A stretch of DNA of 9,175 nt, taken from NCBI GenBank assembly GCA_900546085.1, contig URBS01000090.1, positions 1-9,175 of the forward strand. Direction: 5' to 3'. The position numbers and the translations under genes are program-made. Below, piece after piece: positions 1 to 6,808 of the stretch (positions within the stretch are counted from its first letter, which is position 1; each line of letters starts with the position of its first letter). The stretch comes from an uncultured Collinsella sp. (GTDB lineage Bacteria; Actinomycetota; Coriobacteriia; Coriobacteriales; Coriobacteriaceae). The notes under the pieces were generated by a model. That model searched no databases, was not told the origin of the DNA, and worked only from the letters and a program-made list of their open reading frames with translations.

Positions 1-750
1 CACATCTACAGCAACGGCGCCGTCCTGTTTACGCAGCCAAGCGAGCACCGTTTGAATCTGCGGCTCCATCTGTGCGGAAATGACACCCAGGTTGTTATGG
101 ATGAGCGCATATGCCGTCTCGGCATCACCAGCACGCAAGGCAGAAGCTATCGCGCCGGGCTTGTCTGCAGGCACTGGGGCCTCGTCAAAACGTCGATAGG
201 CTTCAATTGTTGAAACGCTTGCCTCGCGCGGCTTGACCAGCACGACGGGTGTCGCAGGTAGTACGGGGTACTCGGTGGCCAGCACGTCTCCCCCACCCAC
301 GTAAAACGCAGGGCTGGCATGCAAAAAGAAGGGAACGTCAGCGCCAATGCCCCGTGCAATGTCGTCGAGCGCGGGGTCGGTGCGATCAATTCCCCAGAGC
401 TCCGCCAAGGCAACAATGACCGCGGCCGCATCCGTCGAGGGGCCGCCCAAGCCGGCGCACAATGGAATGCGCTTCTCAATCGTCACGCAGATGTTTGCCT
501 CGCGACCATAATGCTCGGCCATAGCAACCGCAGCCCGATACGCCGTATTCTTTTGCATGGGAAAGTCGGATGCCGGAATCGTCTGGACGGTCAGCGCCTG
601 CGCCGGCGTAACCGTCACGGTATCGACAAGACCGACGGCTGCCATCAGGGAATCGACCTTATGGTAGCCGCGGTCGTCACGCTCGGCATGAACCCCCAGA
701 TAGAGGTTGATCTTTGCCGGCGCGGAAAGGGTCAGGGACCAATCGGTCAC
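1..750 (-). CDS. ispE: 4-diphosphocytidyl-2-C-methyl-D-erythritol kinase (IspE), 3' end cut by window edge
   Basis: IspE is a GHMP-family kinase that phosphorylates CDP-methylerythritol with ATP in the cytosolic MEP pathway to isopentenyl diphosphate. The frame stays open for 250 codons from a GTG at 750 to the window edge. Family members are usually about 280-310 residues, so roughly the last 40-60 residues are outside. Visible motifs are APAKIN at residues 10-15 (K13 is the expected catalytic lysine), the glycine-rich ATP loop AGLGGPSTDAA at 99-109, and GIGADVPFF at 134-142 with the expected catalytic D138. The ATP loop has proline at residue 104, where many homologues have a third glycine. 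The start is supported by GGAG about 8 nt upstream, lying inside the end of veg, whose stop codon is 2 nt away. This suggests translational coupling with veg. In Bacillus subtilis veg also lies just upstream of ispE. Confidence 0.95.
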   Translation of the reverse strand, partial: MTDWSLTLSAPAKINLYLGVHAERDDRGYHKVDSLMAAVGLVDTVTVTPAQALTVQTIPASDFPMQKNTAYRAAVAMAEHYGREANICVTIEKRIPLCAGLGGPSTDAAAVIVALAELWGIDRTDPALDDIARGIGADVPFFLHASPAFYVGGGDVLATEYPVLPATPVVLVKPREASVSTIEAYRRFDEAPVPADKPGAIASALRAGDAETAYALIHNNLGVISAQMEPQIQTVLAWLRKQDGAVAVDV

Positions 751-752
751 CG

Positions 753-1049
753 CTAGTGCTCCTCGAGCTGATTGCCGAGCGGGGTAAAAATGTGCTCGCC
801 GCTCTCGGGGTCGAACAGCTCGACCTGGCCGGTGAGAACATCAATATACTGGTAGGACTGACGCGACTTGCGGCCACGGCGCTCGTCGACCTCGACGATA
901 AAGACTGCCGGATGGACGCTCTTGATGGTGCCCATGCGCTCGACGACGCGGGTGCGGCCCATGTTGGCCTTCACCTTAACGCGATCGCCCACCATATCGG
1001 TCAGCTTCTCGTGGATGTCGTCGACGTGATTGACTTCCATCTCTTCCAT
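753..1049 (-). CDS. veg: Veg family protein
   Basis: This small protein of 98 residues matches the Veg family (B. subtilis Veg is 86 residues). Visible family features are the N-terminal helix VDDIHEKL, the KANMGRTRVVER segment, the HPAVFIV strand, and the SYQYIDVLTGQVEL segment. In B. subtilis Veg is known to stimulate biofilm matrix genes. Its biochemical role is unsettled, so none is assigned here. I chose the ATG at 1049 because GGAGG sits 8 nt upstream of it. The frame is open for eight more codons upstream, but these contain that ribosome binding site and are probably untranslated. Another ATG lies three codons downstream of the chosen start. The gene is followed after 2 nt by ispE and preceded by a promoter and a short hairpin leader. 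Confidence 0.92.
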   Translation of the reverse strand: MEEMEVNHVDDIHEKLTDMVGDRVKVKANMGRTRVVERMGTIKSVHPAVFIVEVDERRGRKSRQSYQYIDVLTGQVELFDPESGEHIFTPLGNQLEEH

Positions 1050-1076
1050 GAACAGGGCCTCCAGAAGGTGCAATTC

Positions 1077-1096
1077 AAAAAGGGGATAATACCCCT
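1077..1096 (-). promoter_or_regulatory. Short hairpin plus T-run in the veg leader (possible attenuator)
   Basis: Read on the minus strand, AGGGG (1096-1092) and CCCCT (1085-1081) form a 5-bp stem around a 6-nt AT loop. A run of five T follows directly, the first being the last paired base. It lies between the predicted veg promoter and the veg ribosome binding site. The shape is that of a small intrinsic terminator, which in this position would act as a leader attenuator or partial terminator. The stem is short, so it could also be chance. Confidence 0.35.
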
Positions 1097-1116
1097 AAGA
1101 TAGACAAAACTCTAAT

Positions 1117-1146
1117 ACTATAGCACCCTGTTGCGACCACGCGCAA
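1117..1146 (-). promoter_or_regulatory. Predicted promoter for veg-ispE
   Basis: On the minus strand there is a -10 hexamer TATAGT (1122-1117) preceded by TG one base upstream, forming an extended -10. A weak -35 TTGCGC (1146-1141) lies 18 nt upstream of it. It sits about 70 nt before the veg start and after the dtd stop codon. The predicted start point near 1110 would give a leader of about 60 nt that includes the hairpin at 1081-1096. Confidence 0.45.
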
Positions 1147-1179
1147 GTAGCTAAATAAGCCCCGTCCCAAATTGACTAC

Positions 1180-1626
1180 TTACAGACTATCGGTGTCCAA
1201 GACGATGGTGAATGGACCGTCGTTGACGAGGTCGACCTTCATGTCGGCGCCGAAGATGCCATGCGCTACGTGCTCGACGTCCTCGCGCACAAGCGTCAGG
1301 AAGTACTCGTAGAGCTCGTTGGCGACATCGGGGGCGCCGGCATCCGTAAACGATGGGCGGCGGCCGTGACGGCAATCGGCGAACAGCGTGAACTGCGACA
1401 CCACGAGAACCTCGCCGTCGACATCGGCAAGTGCCAGGTTGGTCTTGCCGTTCTCGTCCTCGTTAATGCGCAAGCCCCGGAGCTTGCCCCACAGCTTATC
1501 GGCCTCGGCGCGCGTGTCGCCGTGGCCCACGCCCAGCAGCACCAGATAGCCGCGCCCAATTTTGCCCACGCACTCGCCGTCGACTGTCACGCCGGCATTG
1601 AGCACGCGCTGCACCACCGCACGCAC
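1180..1626 (-). CDS. dtd: D-aminoacyl-tRNA deacylase (Dtd)
   Basis: Dtd hydrolyses D-amino acids mischarged on tRNA, protecting translation in the cytosol. The 148-residue product has the normal family length. It carries both signature motifs: SQFTLFAD at residues 77-84, and the NDGPFT motif at 135-140 containing the Gly-cisPro element that enforces chirality. The N-terminus MRAVVQRV and the segment FGADMKVDLVND are also typical. Translation starts at GTG 1626, with GGAG six nt upstream inside the last codons of rdgB. Only 3 nt separate the two genes, so they are probably co-transcribed and coupled. Chiral proofreading fits a cell that makes D-amino acids for its wall (murI lies in the same cluster), but dtd is widespread and the link is an inference. 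Confidence 0.96.
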   Translation of the reverse strand: MRAVVQRVLNAGVTVDGECVGKIGRGYLVLLGVGHGDTRAEADKLWGKLRGLRINEDENGKTNLALADVDGEVLVVSQFTLFADCRHGRRPSFTDAGAPDVANELYEYFLTLVREDVEHVAHGIFGADMKVDLVNDGPFTIVLDTDSL

Positions 1627-1629
1627 GGT

Positions 1630-2271
1630 CTACTCCTCGCCCGTCAGTTTGGCGGATAGGTGCTCGAGCGCATGGAATCGATGACTGATGGCGTTCTTCT
1701 CGTCCGCCGTCAGCTCGGCCATGGTCTTGCCCGGCGTGTCGACCGGCAGGAACAGCGGGTCGTAGCCAAAGCCGTGATCGCCGCGGCCCTCGTGCGCGAT
1801 AACGCCCTCGCAGGCGCCCTCACCATAGGTGACCAAACCGTCCGTGTCGATGAGCGCGACGACACTCATAAAGCGTGCGGTGCGGTCCTCGTCTGCCACG
1901 CCTTCCAGGTTAACGAGGAGCTTGGCATTGTTGGCGGCATCATCGCCGTGCACGCCCGCATAGCGCGCGCTATACACACCCGGCTCGCCGTCCAGAGCAT
2001 CGACGACCAAGCCCGAATCGTCGGCGATGGCCATAAGGCCCGTCTCTTCGACCGCAGCCTGGGCCTTGATGATGGCGTTCTCCAAAAACGTCGTGCCGTT
2101 TTCCTCGGGGTCCTCAAAATCGCCCAGCTGGCCGAGCGCCACAAAGCGAACCTCGGGCATAACCTTGCCCAAAATGGCCTCAATCTCGGTGAGCTTATGG
2201 GCGTTGCCCGTTGCCACGACGATGGTCGCCGCCGGATCGAGAGTGTCGATGTCGATCTTCTCAAGTGCCAT
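1630..2271 (-). CDS. rdgB: Non-canonical purine NTP pyrophosphatase (RdgB/HAM1 family)
   Basis: The enzyme hydrolyses ITP, dITP and XTP to monophosphates and pyrophosphate, keeping deaminated purines out of DNA and RNA. The 213-residue protein has the full family motif set. These are ATGNAHKLTE at residues 20-29 for phosphate binding, EENGTTFLENA at 56-66, DDSGLVVDALDGEPGVYSAR at 84-103 with the metal-binding acidic residues, FGYDPLF at 168-174, and KNAISHR at 192-198, which recognises the base. The ATG at 2271 is preceded by AAGGAG at a 7-nt spacing. The gene lies downstream of rph and 3 nt upstream of dtd. The rph-rdgB order is conserved in many bacteria, including B. subtilis. The 5' leader contains two adjacent stem-loops (2299-2329). 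Confidence 0.96.
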   Translation of the reverse strand: MALEKIDIDTLDPAATIVVATGNAHKLTEIEAILGKVMPEVRFVALGQLGDFEDPEENGTTFLENAIIKAQAAVEETGLMAIADDSGLVVDALDGEPGVYSARYAGVHGDDAANNAKLLVNLEGVADEDRTARFMSVVALIDTDGLVTYGEGACEGVIAHEGRGDHGFGYDPLFLPVDTPGKTMAELTADEKNAISHRFHALEHLSAKLTGEE

Positions 2272-2298
2272 GAGTGGTCTCCTTGTCTCTACAGCAAT

Positions 2299-2329
2299 GC
2301 CGTGTCGAGGACGGCGAGGCTTCGGCCTC
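2299..2329 (-). promoter_or_regulatory. Two tandem stem-loops in the rdgB leader
   Basis: Two short perfect inverted repeats lie back to back between the rph terminator and the rdgB start. GAGGC/GCCTC (2316-2329) encloses a 4-nt loop, which reads TTCG with a C-G closing pair on the plus strand. GCCGT/ACGGC (2299-2315) encloses a 7-nt loop. No T-run follows on either strand, so this is not a good terminator. It may structure the leader of rdgB mRNA. No known riboswitch is recognised. Confidence 0.3.
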
Positions 2330-2353
2330 TCTCCCCTCTTAATCAGCGGCAGT

Positions 2354-2382
2354 CTTATACTTCGACGTTTTCCCAGATAAAA
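2354..2382 (-). promoter_or_regulatory. Weak candidate promoter for rdgB-dtd
   Basis: On the minus strand TATAAG (2359-2354) could serve as a -10. The 17-nt upstream position holds only TTTTAT (2382-2377), a poor -35. A promoter is expected here only because a hairpin terminator appears to end rph transcription just upstream. The alternative is read-through from rph. Confidence 0.22.
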
Positions 2383-2417
2383 CCTGCCAAAATAAACCTG
2401 TCCCTTTTTGGCAGGTT
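2377..2417 (-). terminator. Intrinsic terminator after rph
   Basis: On the minus strand a perfect 12-bp stem, AACCTGCCAAAA (2417-2406) with TTTTGGCAGGTT (2392-2381), encloses a 13-nt loop. The trailing sequence is TTAT, giving a run of four T including the stem end. The first arm begins within the TAA stop codon of rph. The T tail is weak, so termination may be partial. The loop contains a GGGAC core that recurs in other intergenic gaps of this window. Confidence 0.55.
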
Positions 2418-3141
2418 AGGCGAGGGCCTGGCGCTGGAGCTCGATGAGCTCGGCAATGCCCTTGTCGCCCAAATCGAGCAGGGCATTGAGGCGTTTGCGG
2501 TCGAAGGGCGCCTGCTCGCCCGTGCCCTGGAGCTCGATCATCTCACCGGTATCGGTGGCGACAAGGTTCATGTCGACCTCGGCGTGACTGTCCTCGGAAT
2601 AGTCCAGGTCGAGCAGGGTATTGCCGTCGACAACGCCCATGGAAATCGCGGCGACCTGGCCCGTGAGCGGGATGCGCTCGAGCTTACCCGCCTCGACCCA
2701 CATGGCAAGGGCGTCGTGCAGCGCCACCCAGGCGCCGGTAATACTCGCCGTTCGCGTGCCGCCGTCTGCCTGAATCACGTCGCAGTCGACGGTAACGGTA
2801 TACTCGCCGAGCGCCTTCATGTTGACGACGGTGCGCAGGCTACGGCCGATCAGACGCTCAATCTCCATGGAGCGACCCTTGCGGTTGGCGTGCTCGCGCT
2901 TGCAGCGTTTACCGGTCGATGCCGGCAGCATGGCGTACTCCGCCGTTACCCAACCAGCCTTGGCGCCCTTGCGCCAGCCCGGCACGCCCTCCTCGATGGT
3001 GGCAGCGCACAGCACGCGCGTATCGCCAAACTCGGCCAGGCACGAACCGTGGGCATGCTTCATGACGCCGCGAGTAAGCTTGATGGGGCGCAACTCATCG
3101 GCGGCACGGCCGTTGGCGCGATTGACCTGCATATACTCCAT
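2416..3141 (-). CDS. rph: Ribonuclease PH
   Basis: RNase PH is a phosphorolytic 3'-to-5' exoribonuclease that trims tRNA precursors after the CCA end. It forms a hexameric ring in the cytosol. The 241-residue protein has the expected length and motifs. These include GRAADELRPI at residues 11-20, GWVTAEYAMLP at 63-73, and the basic stretch KREHANRKGR at 81-90 followed by EIERLIGRSLR. The phosphate-binding ADGGTR lies at 125-130, and the acidic active-site segment LDLDYSED at 177-184 precedes D190. Two positions differ from the commonest consensus: asparagine at residue 10, where DGR is usual, and asparagine at 107, where aspartate is usual. Neither is known to be catalytic. The ATG at 3141 has AAAGGA at a 7-nt spacing. 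murI ends 55 nt upstream, and a hairpin terminator overlaps the stop. Confidence 0.96.
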   Translation of the reverse strand: MEYMQVNRANGRAADELRPIKLTRGVMKHAHGSCLAEFGDTRVLCAATIEEGVPGWRKGAKAGWVTAEYAMLPASTGKRCKREHANRKGRSMEIERLIGRSLRTVVNMKALGEYTVTVDCDVIQADGGTRTASITGAWVALHDALAMWVEAGKLERIPLTGQVAAISMGVVDGNTLLDLDYSEDSHAEVDMNLVATDTGEMIELQGTGEQAPFDRKRLNALLDLGDKGIAELIELQRQALA

Positions 3142-3196
3142 AGAAAAATCCTTTCGGCAAAAGGCGAACGTGGGCCTTTGGTCGGTGACCTTATAT

Positions 3197-4062
3197 CTAT
3201 TTCAGTTCGTCGATATCGACATGCTCGATGCTTTTGAGCGGCTGGCCAAAGATAAAGCTACCCGCCACCGCAAACTCGGCAATGTTGTCAGACGTAGTGG
3301 CAAAGCGATGCTGCGGCTCGGCGGCGTCGCCCGCCAGCTGCTCGCGGCGCGTGAGGATATCGGTCAGCTCGCGCGTGGTCTCCTCGGCGGAACTCACGAC
3401 GCGCACCCCAGGCCCCAGCGCATGGCGGATAGGTCCCACCAACAGCGGAAAATGCGTACAGCCGAGCACCACGGTATCGATACCGTGGTCGCGCAGCGGC
3501 TCAACCGTGGCACCCACCAGCGCAAGATGTCCTCGTTCTCGAGCCACTGCTCCTGCAGATGCGCACCCGAGGCGAGCTCGTGCTCGACAACCTCGACAAA
3601 ACTCGAAGCCGGGCAGCCGTATACGTCGACGCCGGCATCCAGGTCCTGAATGGCACGCGTGTAAGCGCCTGAGCGAATGGTGAGGTTGGTGGCGAGCACG
3701 CCCACCCGGCGCGTGCGGGTGCTGTTGATTGCCGCGCGTGCGCCCGGCGCAATCACACCGATGACGGGAACGTCGAGCACCTGCTGGGCCAAACGCAAGG
3801 CCGCTGCAGTCGCCGTGTTGCAGGCGATGACCATGATCTTGACGTCGTGCTTCGACAGCCAGCGGCCTGCCTGCAGCGCAAACGATCGCACCTCGTCCTC
3901 GGTGCGGGTGCCGTAGGGGCAGCGCTTGGTGTCGCCAAAGTAGTAGACGGACTCGTGCGGCAACGCCGTCGCAATGGCGCGCGCAACCGTCAGACCGCCC
4001 AGGCCCGAGTCGAACACGCCAATGGGGCGCGTGTCCCCGGCCAGATTCTCGATATCGGACAT
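3197..4062 (-). pseudogene. murI: Glutamate racemase, interrupted by a one-base frameshift
   Basis: MurI interconverts L- and D-glutamate and supplies the D-Glu of the peptidoglycan stem peptide. The first frame runs from ATG 4062 and has GVFDSGLGGLTV at residues 15-26 (catalytic Asp 18 and Ser 19), YYFGDTKRCPYG at 40-51, and the first catalytic cysteine in CNTAT (Cys 81). Around 3523-3530 homology leaves this frame after about residue 180. It resumes in another minus-strand frame with ALVGATVEPL, then GCTHFPLL, which carries the second catalytic cysteine (about residue 202 when joined) and its histidine. This frame ends at 3197. Adding one base would give an intact 288-residue racemase, a normal length. 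As written, the first frame continues with unrelated sequence to a stop near 3394. No classical slippery heptamer is visible at the junction. A sequencing or assembly error is the simplest explanation because the enzyme is normally essential. A real mutation with a substitute D-Glu source, or recoding, remains possible. GGTGAGG lies just upstream of the start. Confidence 0.9.
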
Positions 4063-4115
4063 TACCTCACCAGATTCTCTCTCGAAAAGATATGGCTCAG
4101 AACGATAGGACCGCG

Positions 4116-5027
4116 CTACGAACGAGCCGCGACCAGCAGCTCGGCCGTTGCCACCCAGCCGTCGACAATCTTGCCGCGCGTGACGTAAGCGTTATCGCAA
4201 GCGTCCAGGAACTCGGGCGCGCCGGCGCTGGTCAGGCCGTTCTCGACCAAACAGAACGTGCCAACGTGGTCGGCCATGTAGAAATCGGACTCGGAATCAC
4301 CGAGCGCCAGCGTCTCCTCGCGCTCGATACCCAGGTGCTCGCAGAAACGTGCGATGGCAACGCCCTTGTTGAGGCCGGCGGGATTGATGTTAAACGCGCG
4401 GCCATCCTCGACGCGTTCGAGCTCGAGCGTCGTCGGCTTGGACAGATGTGTCAGGTGGCCGTTGCAGGCCCAGACCAGACCGCAGCCGGCCTCGTCCAGG
4501 ATGGCCTGGACCTCGTCGTCGGGCACATCGCCGCGCATGCCGACGGTGACCTCGCGGTACTTGTAGCCAGTCGACATGTCGTTGTGGTACTCGATCTTAT
4601 GCGGCCAGCGGGCGAGAATCTTCTCGCACACGCCAGTCTGCTCGATCACCTGATGCGGCGTGAGGCCGCAGGCGGGGTCGTAGGGCATATCGCCGGTCAG
4701 ATACTCCCAATCGTTGGCCTTGAGATCGTACATGACCAGGCCACCCATCTCGCCGATGTAGGAGTTGAGGCCGAGCACGCGCGCATCCTCGTGGATCATG
4801 GTGCGGTTGCGGCCCGAGGTGGGGACCACCTGAATGCCGGCGCGGGCAAGTGCCACGACAGCCTCGACGAGCTTGGTCGAGGGATTGCCGTCGTTGTCGC
4901 GCAGCACGCACGAGCCGGGCGCGAGCATGGTGGCGTCCAGGTCGGTAAAGACGTACTTAACCTTGGCAAGACGCTCGCGCATCTCGCCCGAAAGCTCAGC
5001 GACGGTCGGCAGGGTATTGTGGGACAT
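4116..5027 (-). CDS. HAD-superfamily phosphatase, Cof-like (HAD-IIB), substrate unknown
   Basis: This 303-residue protein has all four HAD motifs. Motif I is FTDLDATM at residues 27-34, with nucleophile Asp 29 and acid/base Asp 31. Motif II is PTSGRN at 69-74. The motif III lysine is in LNKG (Lys 221). Motif IV is GDSESDF at 243-249. The long insertion between motifs II and III is the C2-type cap of the Cof/sugar-phosphatase group, which usually acts on phosphorylated sugars or cofactors. No specific substrate can be read from the sequence. I chose ATG 5027 because GGAG lies five nt upstream. A start 20 codons further upstream is possible, but that segment lacks conservation with the family and includes the ribosome binding site. 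The gene sits between murE and murI, so a role in cell-envelope metabolism is a possible but unproven inference. Confidence 0.88.
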   Translation of the reverse strand: MSHNTLPTVAELSGEMRERLAKVKYVFTDLDATMLAPGSCVLRDNDGNPSTKLVEAVVALARAGIQVVPTSGRNRTMIHEDARVLGLNSYIGEMGGLVMYDLKANDWEYLTGDMPYDPACGLTPHQVIEQTGVCEKILARWPHKIEYHNDMSTGYKYREVTVGMRGDVPDDEVQAILDEAGCGLVWACNGHLTHLSKPTTLELERVEDGRAFNINPAGLNKGVAIARFCEHLGIEREETLALGDSESDFYMADHVGTFCLVENGLTSAGAPEFLDACDNAYVTRGKIVDGWVATAELLVAARS

Positions 5028-5133
5028 GGTCACTCCATTACGTAGAAGGGTTTGGACTTGGACGGCATGTTTTGATTGAGGGAACACGCTTATGGCGACA
5101 GCGCACTCAGGGCGCCGCCGCCATCATGGTTCA

Positions 5134-6696
5134 TTAGTCAAACTGGGTAACATCGATCAGGCGATTGGCCAGCGAAAGGTCGCTCTCGATGGGCACGAAC
5201 TCGTCGCCCACGTGCATGAGCTCCTCGTCACCCTTTGCCAGCAGCAAGACAATGGTGGGAGCATCGGGGTTGACGTACTCCTCGCGCGCCGCCTTGAACG
5301 CCGCATGCACAGCGGCTTCGCGGTCGAGGATGATCTTGTTCGGCGTATCGTCGGGAACATGCTCGGCAAGCTCGCGACAGACCTTCATCGGGTCCTCGTG
5401 AGCCGGATCCTCGTTGGTAAAGATCAGCAGATCAGAATATGGTGCGGCCTCGCGCGGAAGCTGCTCACGGCGCTCCTGCGCCTTGCCGCCGGCAGCGCCA
5501 AACACTGCAATGACTGGACTAGTGGGAAACGCGCGCTTGACCGACGAGAAAAGCGAACGGAACGAAAGCTGGTTGTGCGCATAGTCAACGACGCAGATCA
5601 CGCGGCCGTCCTTCGACTCCACGACCTCCATACGGCCCGGCACACGCAGTTTGGAGAGGCCCTTCTTGATAGCCTCGATACCGATGCCGATCTCGTGCGC
5701 AGCGGCGATAGCGACCAGCGCGTTTTCCACGTTAAAGTCGCCCGCGATGCCCAGCAGGACCTTCTCCCCCGCCTCGGACTCGTCGGCACACAGGCCATGC
5801 AGGTTAAACTCGATGTTAAAGCCGACCACGCGGACATCGCTTGCCCACAGGCTTGCCTCGGGATGCTCGACGCCAACGGTCACCAAGCGCTCGGCCGTCG
5901 ACGCTGCCTCCAGCACACGGTCAACCTCTTCGGTGCCCAGATTCACCACGGCGGTCTTTGCCTGGTCAAAGATCCTGAGTTTGCTCTCAAAATAATCCTC
6001 AAACGTGGGGTGTTCGATCGGCGAGATGTGGTCACGCCCGATGTTGAGGAAGCACGCCACGTCAAACGGCAGATTCTCGACGCGTTGGTACTTGAGCGCC
6101 TGGCTCGAGACCTCCATGACCATGGACTGGCGACCGGACTCACGGCAGTTGGCGATATGGCGCCAGACCTCGGGGGCCTCTGGCGTGGTATTGGTGCTCT
6201 CGTAGCACTCGATACCATCGTCGGTACTCACCGAGCCGATCATGCCGCAGGACTCGCCCGCTGCCTTGATGATGGACTGAAGCATAAAAGCGGCCGTGGT
6301 CTTTCCCTTGGTACCGGTGATGCCCACGATCTTGACGTCGTGGTCGGGACGGTCGTAGACCTCCGGCGGCAACAGGGCCATGGCCGTGCGAACGCTATCA
6401 ACAACCAGCATCGCAGAACCGCTCTCCTGCGCCAGCGGCTCCAGAGACTCGACCAGCGACTCTTCGCACACAAATGCGACGGCGCCCGCATCGAGCGCCA
6501 TGCTCAAAAACGCGGGCTTAAAGGCAGCGCCTTTGCAAAAGAACACGTCACCTGCCGAGACCGCGCGCGAATCAAACGAGCAGCCGGTCACGGCACGCTC
6601 GTCAACCTGCTCTGATGCGCGCAGCTCGCCGCACACGTCGAGAAGCTTGGCAAGCGTATCGACCGTGGTCACGGTCGCGGAATCCGAATGGTGCAT
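5134..6696 (-). CDS. murE: UDP-N-acetylmuramoyl-tripeptide synthetase (MurE), apparently not the meso-DAP type
   Basis: MurE is a cytosolic Mur ligase that uses ATP to add the third amino acid to UDP-MurNAc-L-Ala-D-Glu. The 520-residue protein has the N-terminal UDP-binding domain with DSRAVSAGDVFFCKG at residues 42-56, and the ATP loop GITGTKGKTT at 125-134. It also has STNTTPE at 167-173, MEVSSQAL at 194-201, NIGRDH at 218-223, and ESKLRIF at 237-243, whose Lys 239 is the expected carbamylated lysine. The C-terminal domain begins around PGRME at 353. At the position of the DNPR motif that binds meso-diaminopimelate in E. coli MurE, this protein has EDPA (429-432). The arginine is therefore absent, as in lysine-type enzymes. 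L-lysine or another diamino acid such as ornithine is the likelier substrate, but the choice is an inference. The ATG at 6696 follows AAGGTG. A promoter lies directly upstream. Confidence 0.95.
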   Translation of the reverse strand: MHHSDSATVTTVDTLAKLLDVCGELRASEQVDERAVTGCSFDSRAVSAGDVFFCKGAAFKPAFLSMALDAGAVAFVCEESLVESLEPLAQESGSAMLVVDSVRTAMALLPPEVYDRPDHDVKIVGITGTKGKTTAAFMLQSIIKAAGESCGMIGSVSTDDGIECYESTNTTPEAPEVWRHIANCRESGRQSMVMEVSSQALKYQRVENLPFDVACFLNIGRDHISPIEHPTFEDYFESKLRIFDQAKTAVVNLGTEEVDRVLEAASTAERLVTVGVEHPEASLWASDVRVVGFNIEFNLHGLCADESEAGEKVLLGIAGDFNVENALVAIAAAHEIGIGIEAIKKGLSKLRVPGRMEVVESKDGRVICVVDYAHNQLSFRSLFSSVKRAFPTSPVIAVFGAAGGKAQERREQLPREAAPYSDLLIFTNEDPAHEDPMKVCRELAEHVPDDTPNKIILDREAAVHAAFKAAREEYVNPDAPTIVLLLAKGDEELMHVGDEFVPIESDLSLANRLIDVTQFD

Positions 6697-6731
6697 CTTT
6701 CACCTTTCTCAGCCACTTGGCAGGGACGGTT

Positions 6732-6760
6732 TTTATAGTAACTGAAACGCACCCACGCAA
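6732..6760 (-). promoter_or_regulatory. Predicted promoter for the murE cluster
   Basis: On the minus strand a -10 TATAAA (6737-6732) is preceded, 17 nt upstream, by a -35 TTGCGT (6760-6755). The -35 has the same TTGCG start as the weak -35 proposed for veg. It overlaps the T-run of the asnB terminator, so the end of one unit and the start of the next are packed together. The leader before murE would be about 30 nt. Confidence 0.5.
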
Positions 6761-6783
6761 AAACGGCTCCCGAAGGAGCCGTT
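6757..6783 (-). terminator. Strong intrinsic terminator after asnB
   Basis: On the minus strand a perfect 9-bp stem, AACGGCTCC (6783-6775) with GGAGCCGTT (6770-6762), encloses the stable tetraloop TTCG and is followed by a T-run. It lies 25 nt after the asnB stop codon. Its stem resembles that of the tRNA terminator at 8962-8987, but the two are not copies of each other. Confidence 0.9.
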
Positions 6784-6808
6784 ACGCGCAGGCGTTCGTA
6801 AGCCGAGG

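Noticed and set aside
1145..1181. AAGTAG/CTACTT inverted repeat around the dtd stop, considered as an operator or terminator
   Set aside because: It has only 6 bp with a 25-nt spacer and no T-run, and can arise by chance in an AT-richer gap.
1660..3237. Long open frame of 525 codons on the plus strand, opposite rdgB and rph
   Set aside because: It is antisense to two clear enzyme genes with intact motifs, spans their intergenic gap, has no recognisable domain, and arises from GC-biased codon use.
4092..5045. Plus-strand open frame of 317 codons opposite the HAD gene
   Set aside because: The minus-strand HAD protein has all four catalytic motifs, while this frame has none.
5094..5119. GC-rich hairpin between murE and the HAD gene considered as a terminator
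   Set aside because: It forms about 8 bp with a 3-nt bulge but has no T-run, so it does not justify splitting the operon.
5092..6615. Plus-strand open frame of 507 codons opposite murE
   Set aside because: It mirrors the murE coding frame in GC-rich DNA. No family motifs or convincing ribosome binding site are seen.
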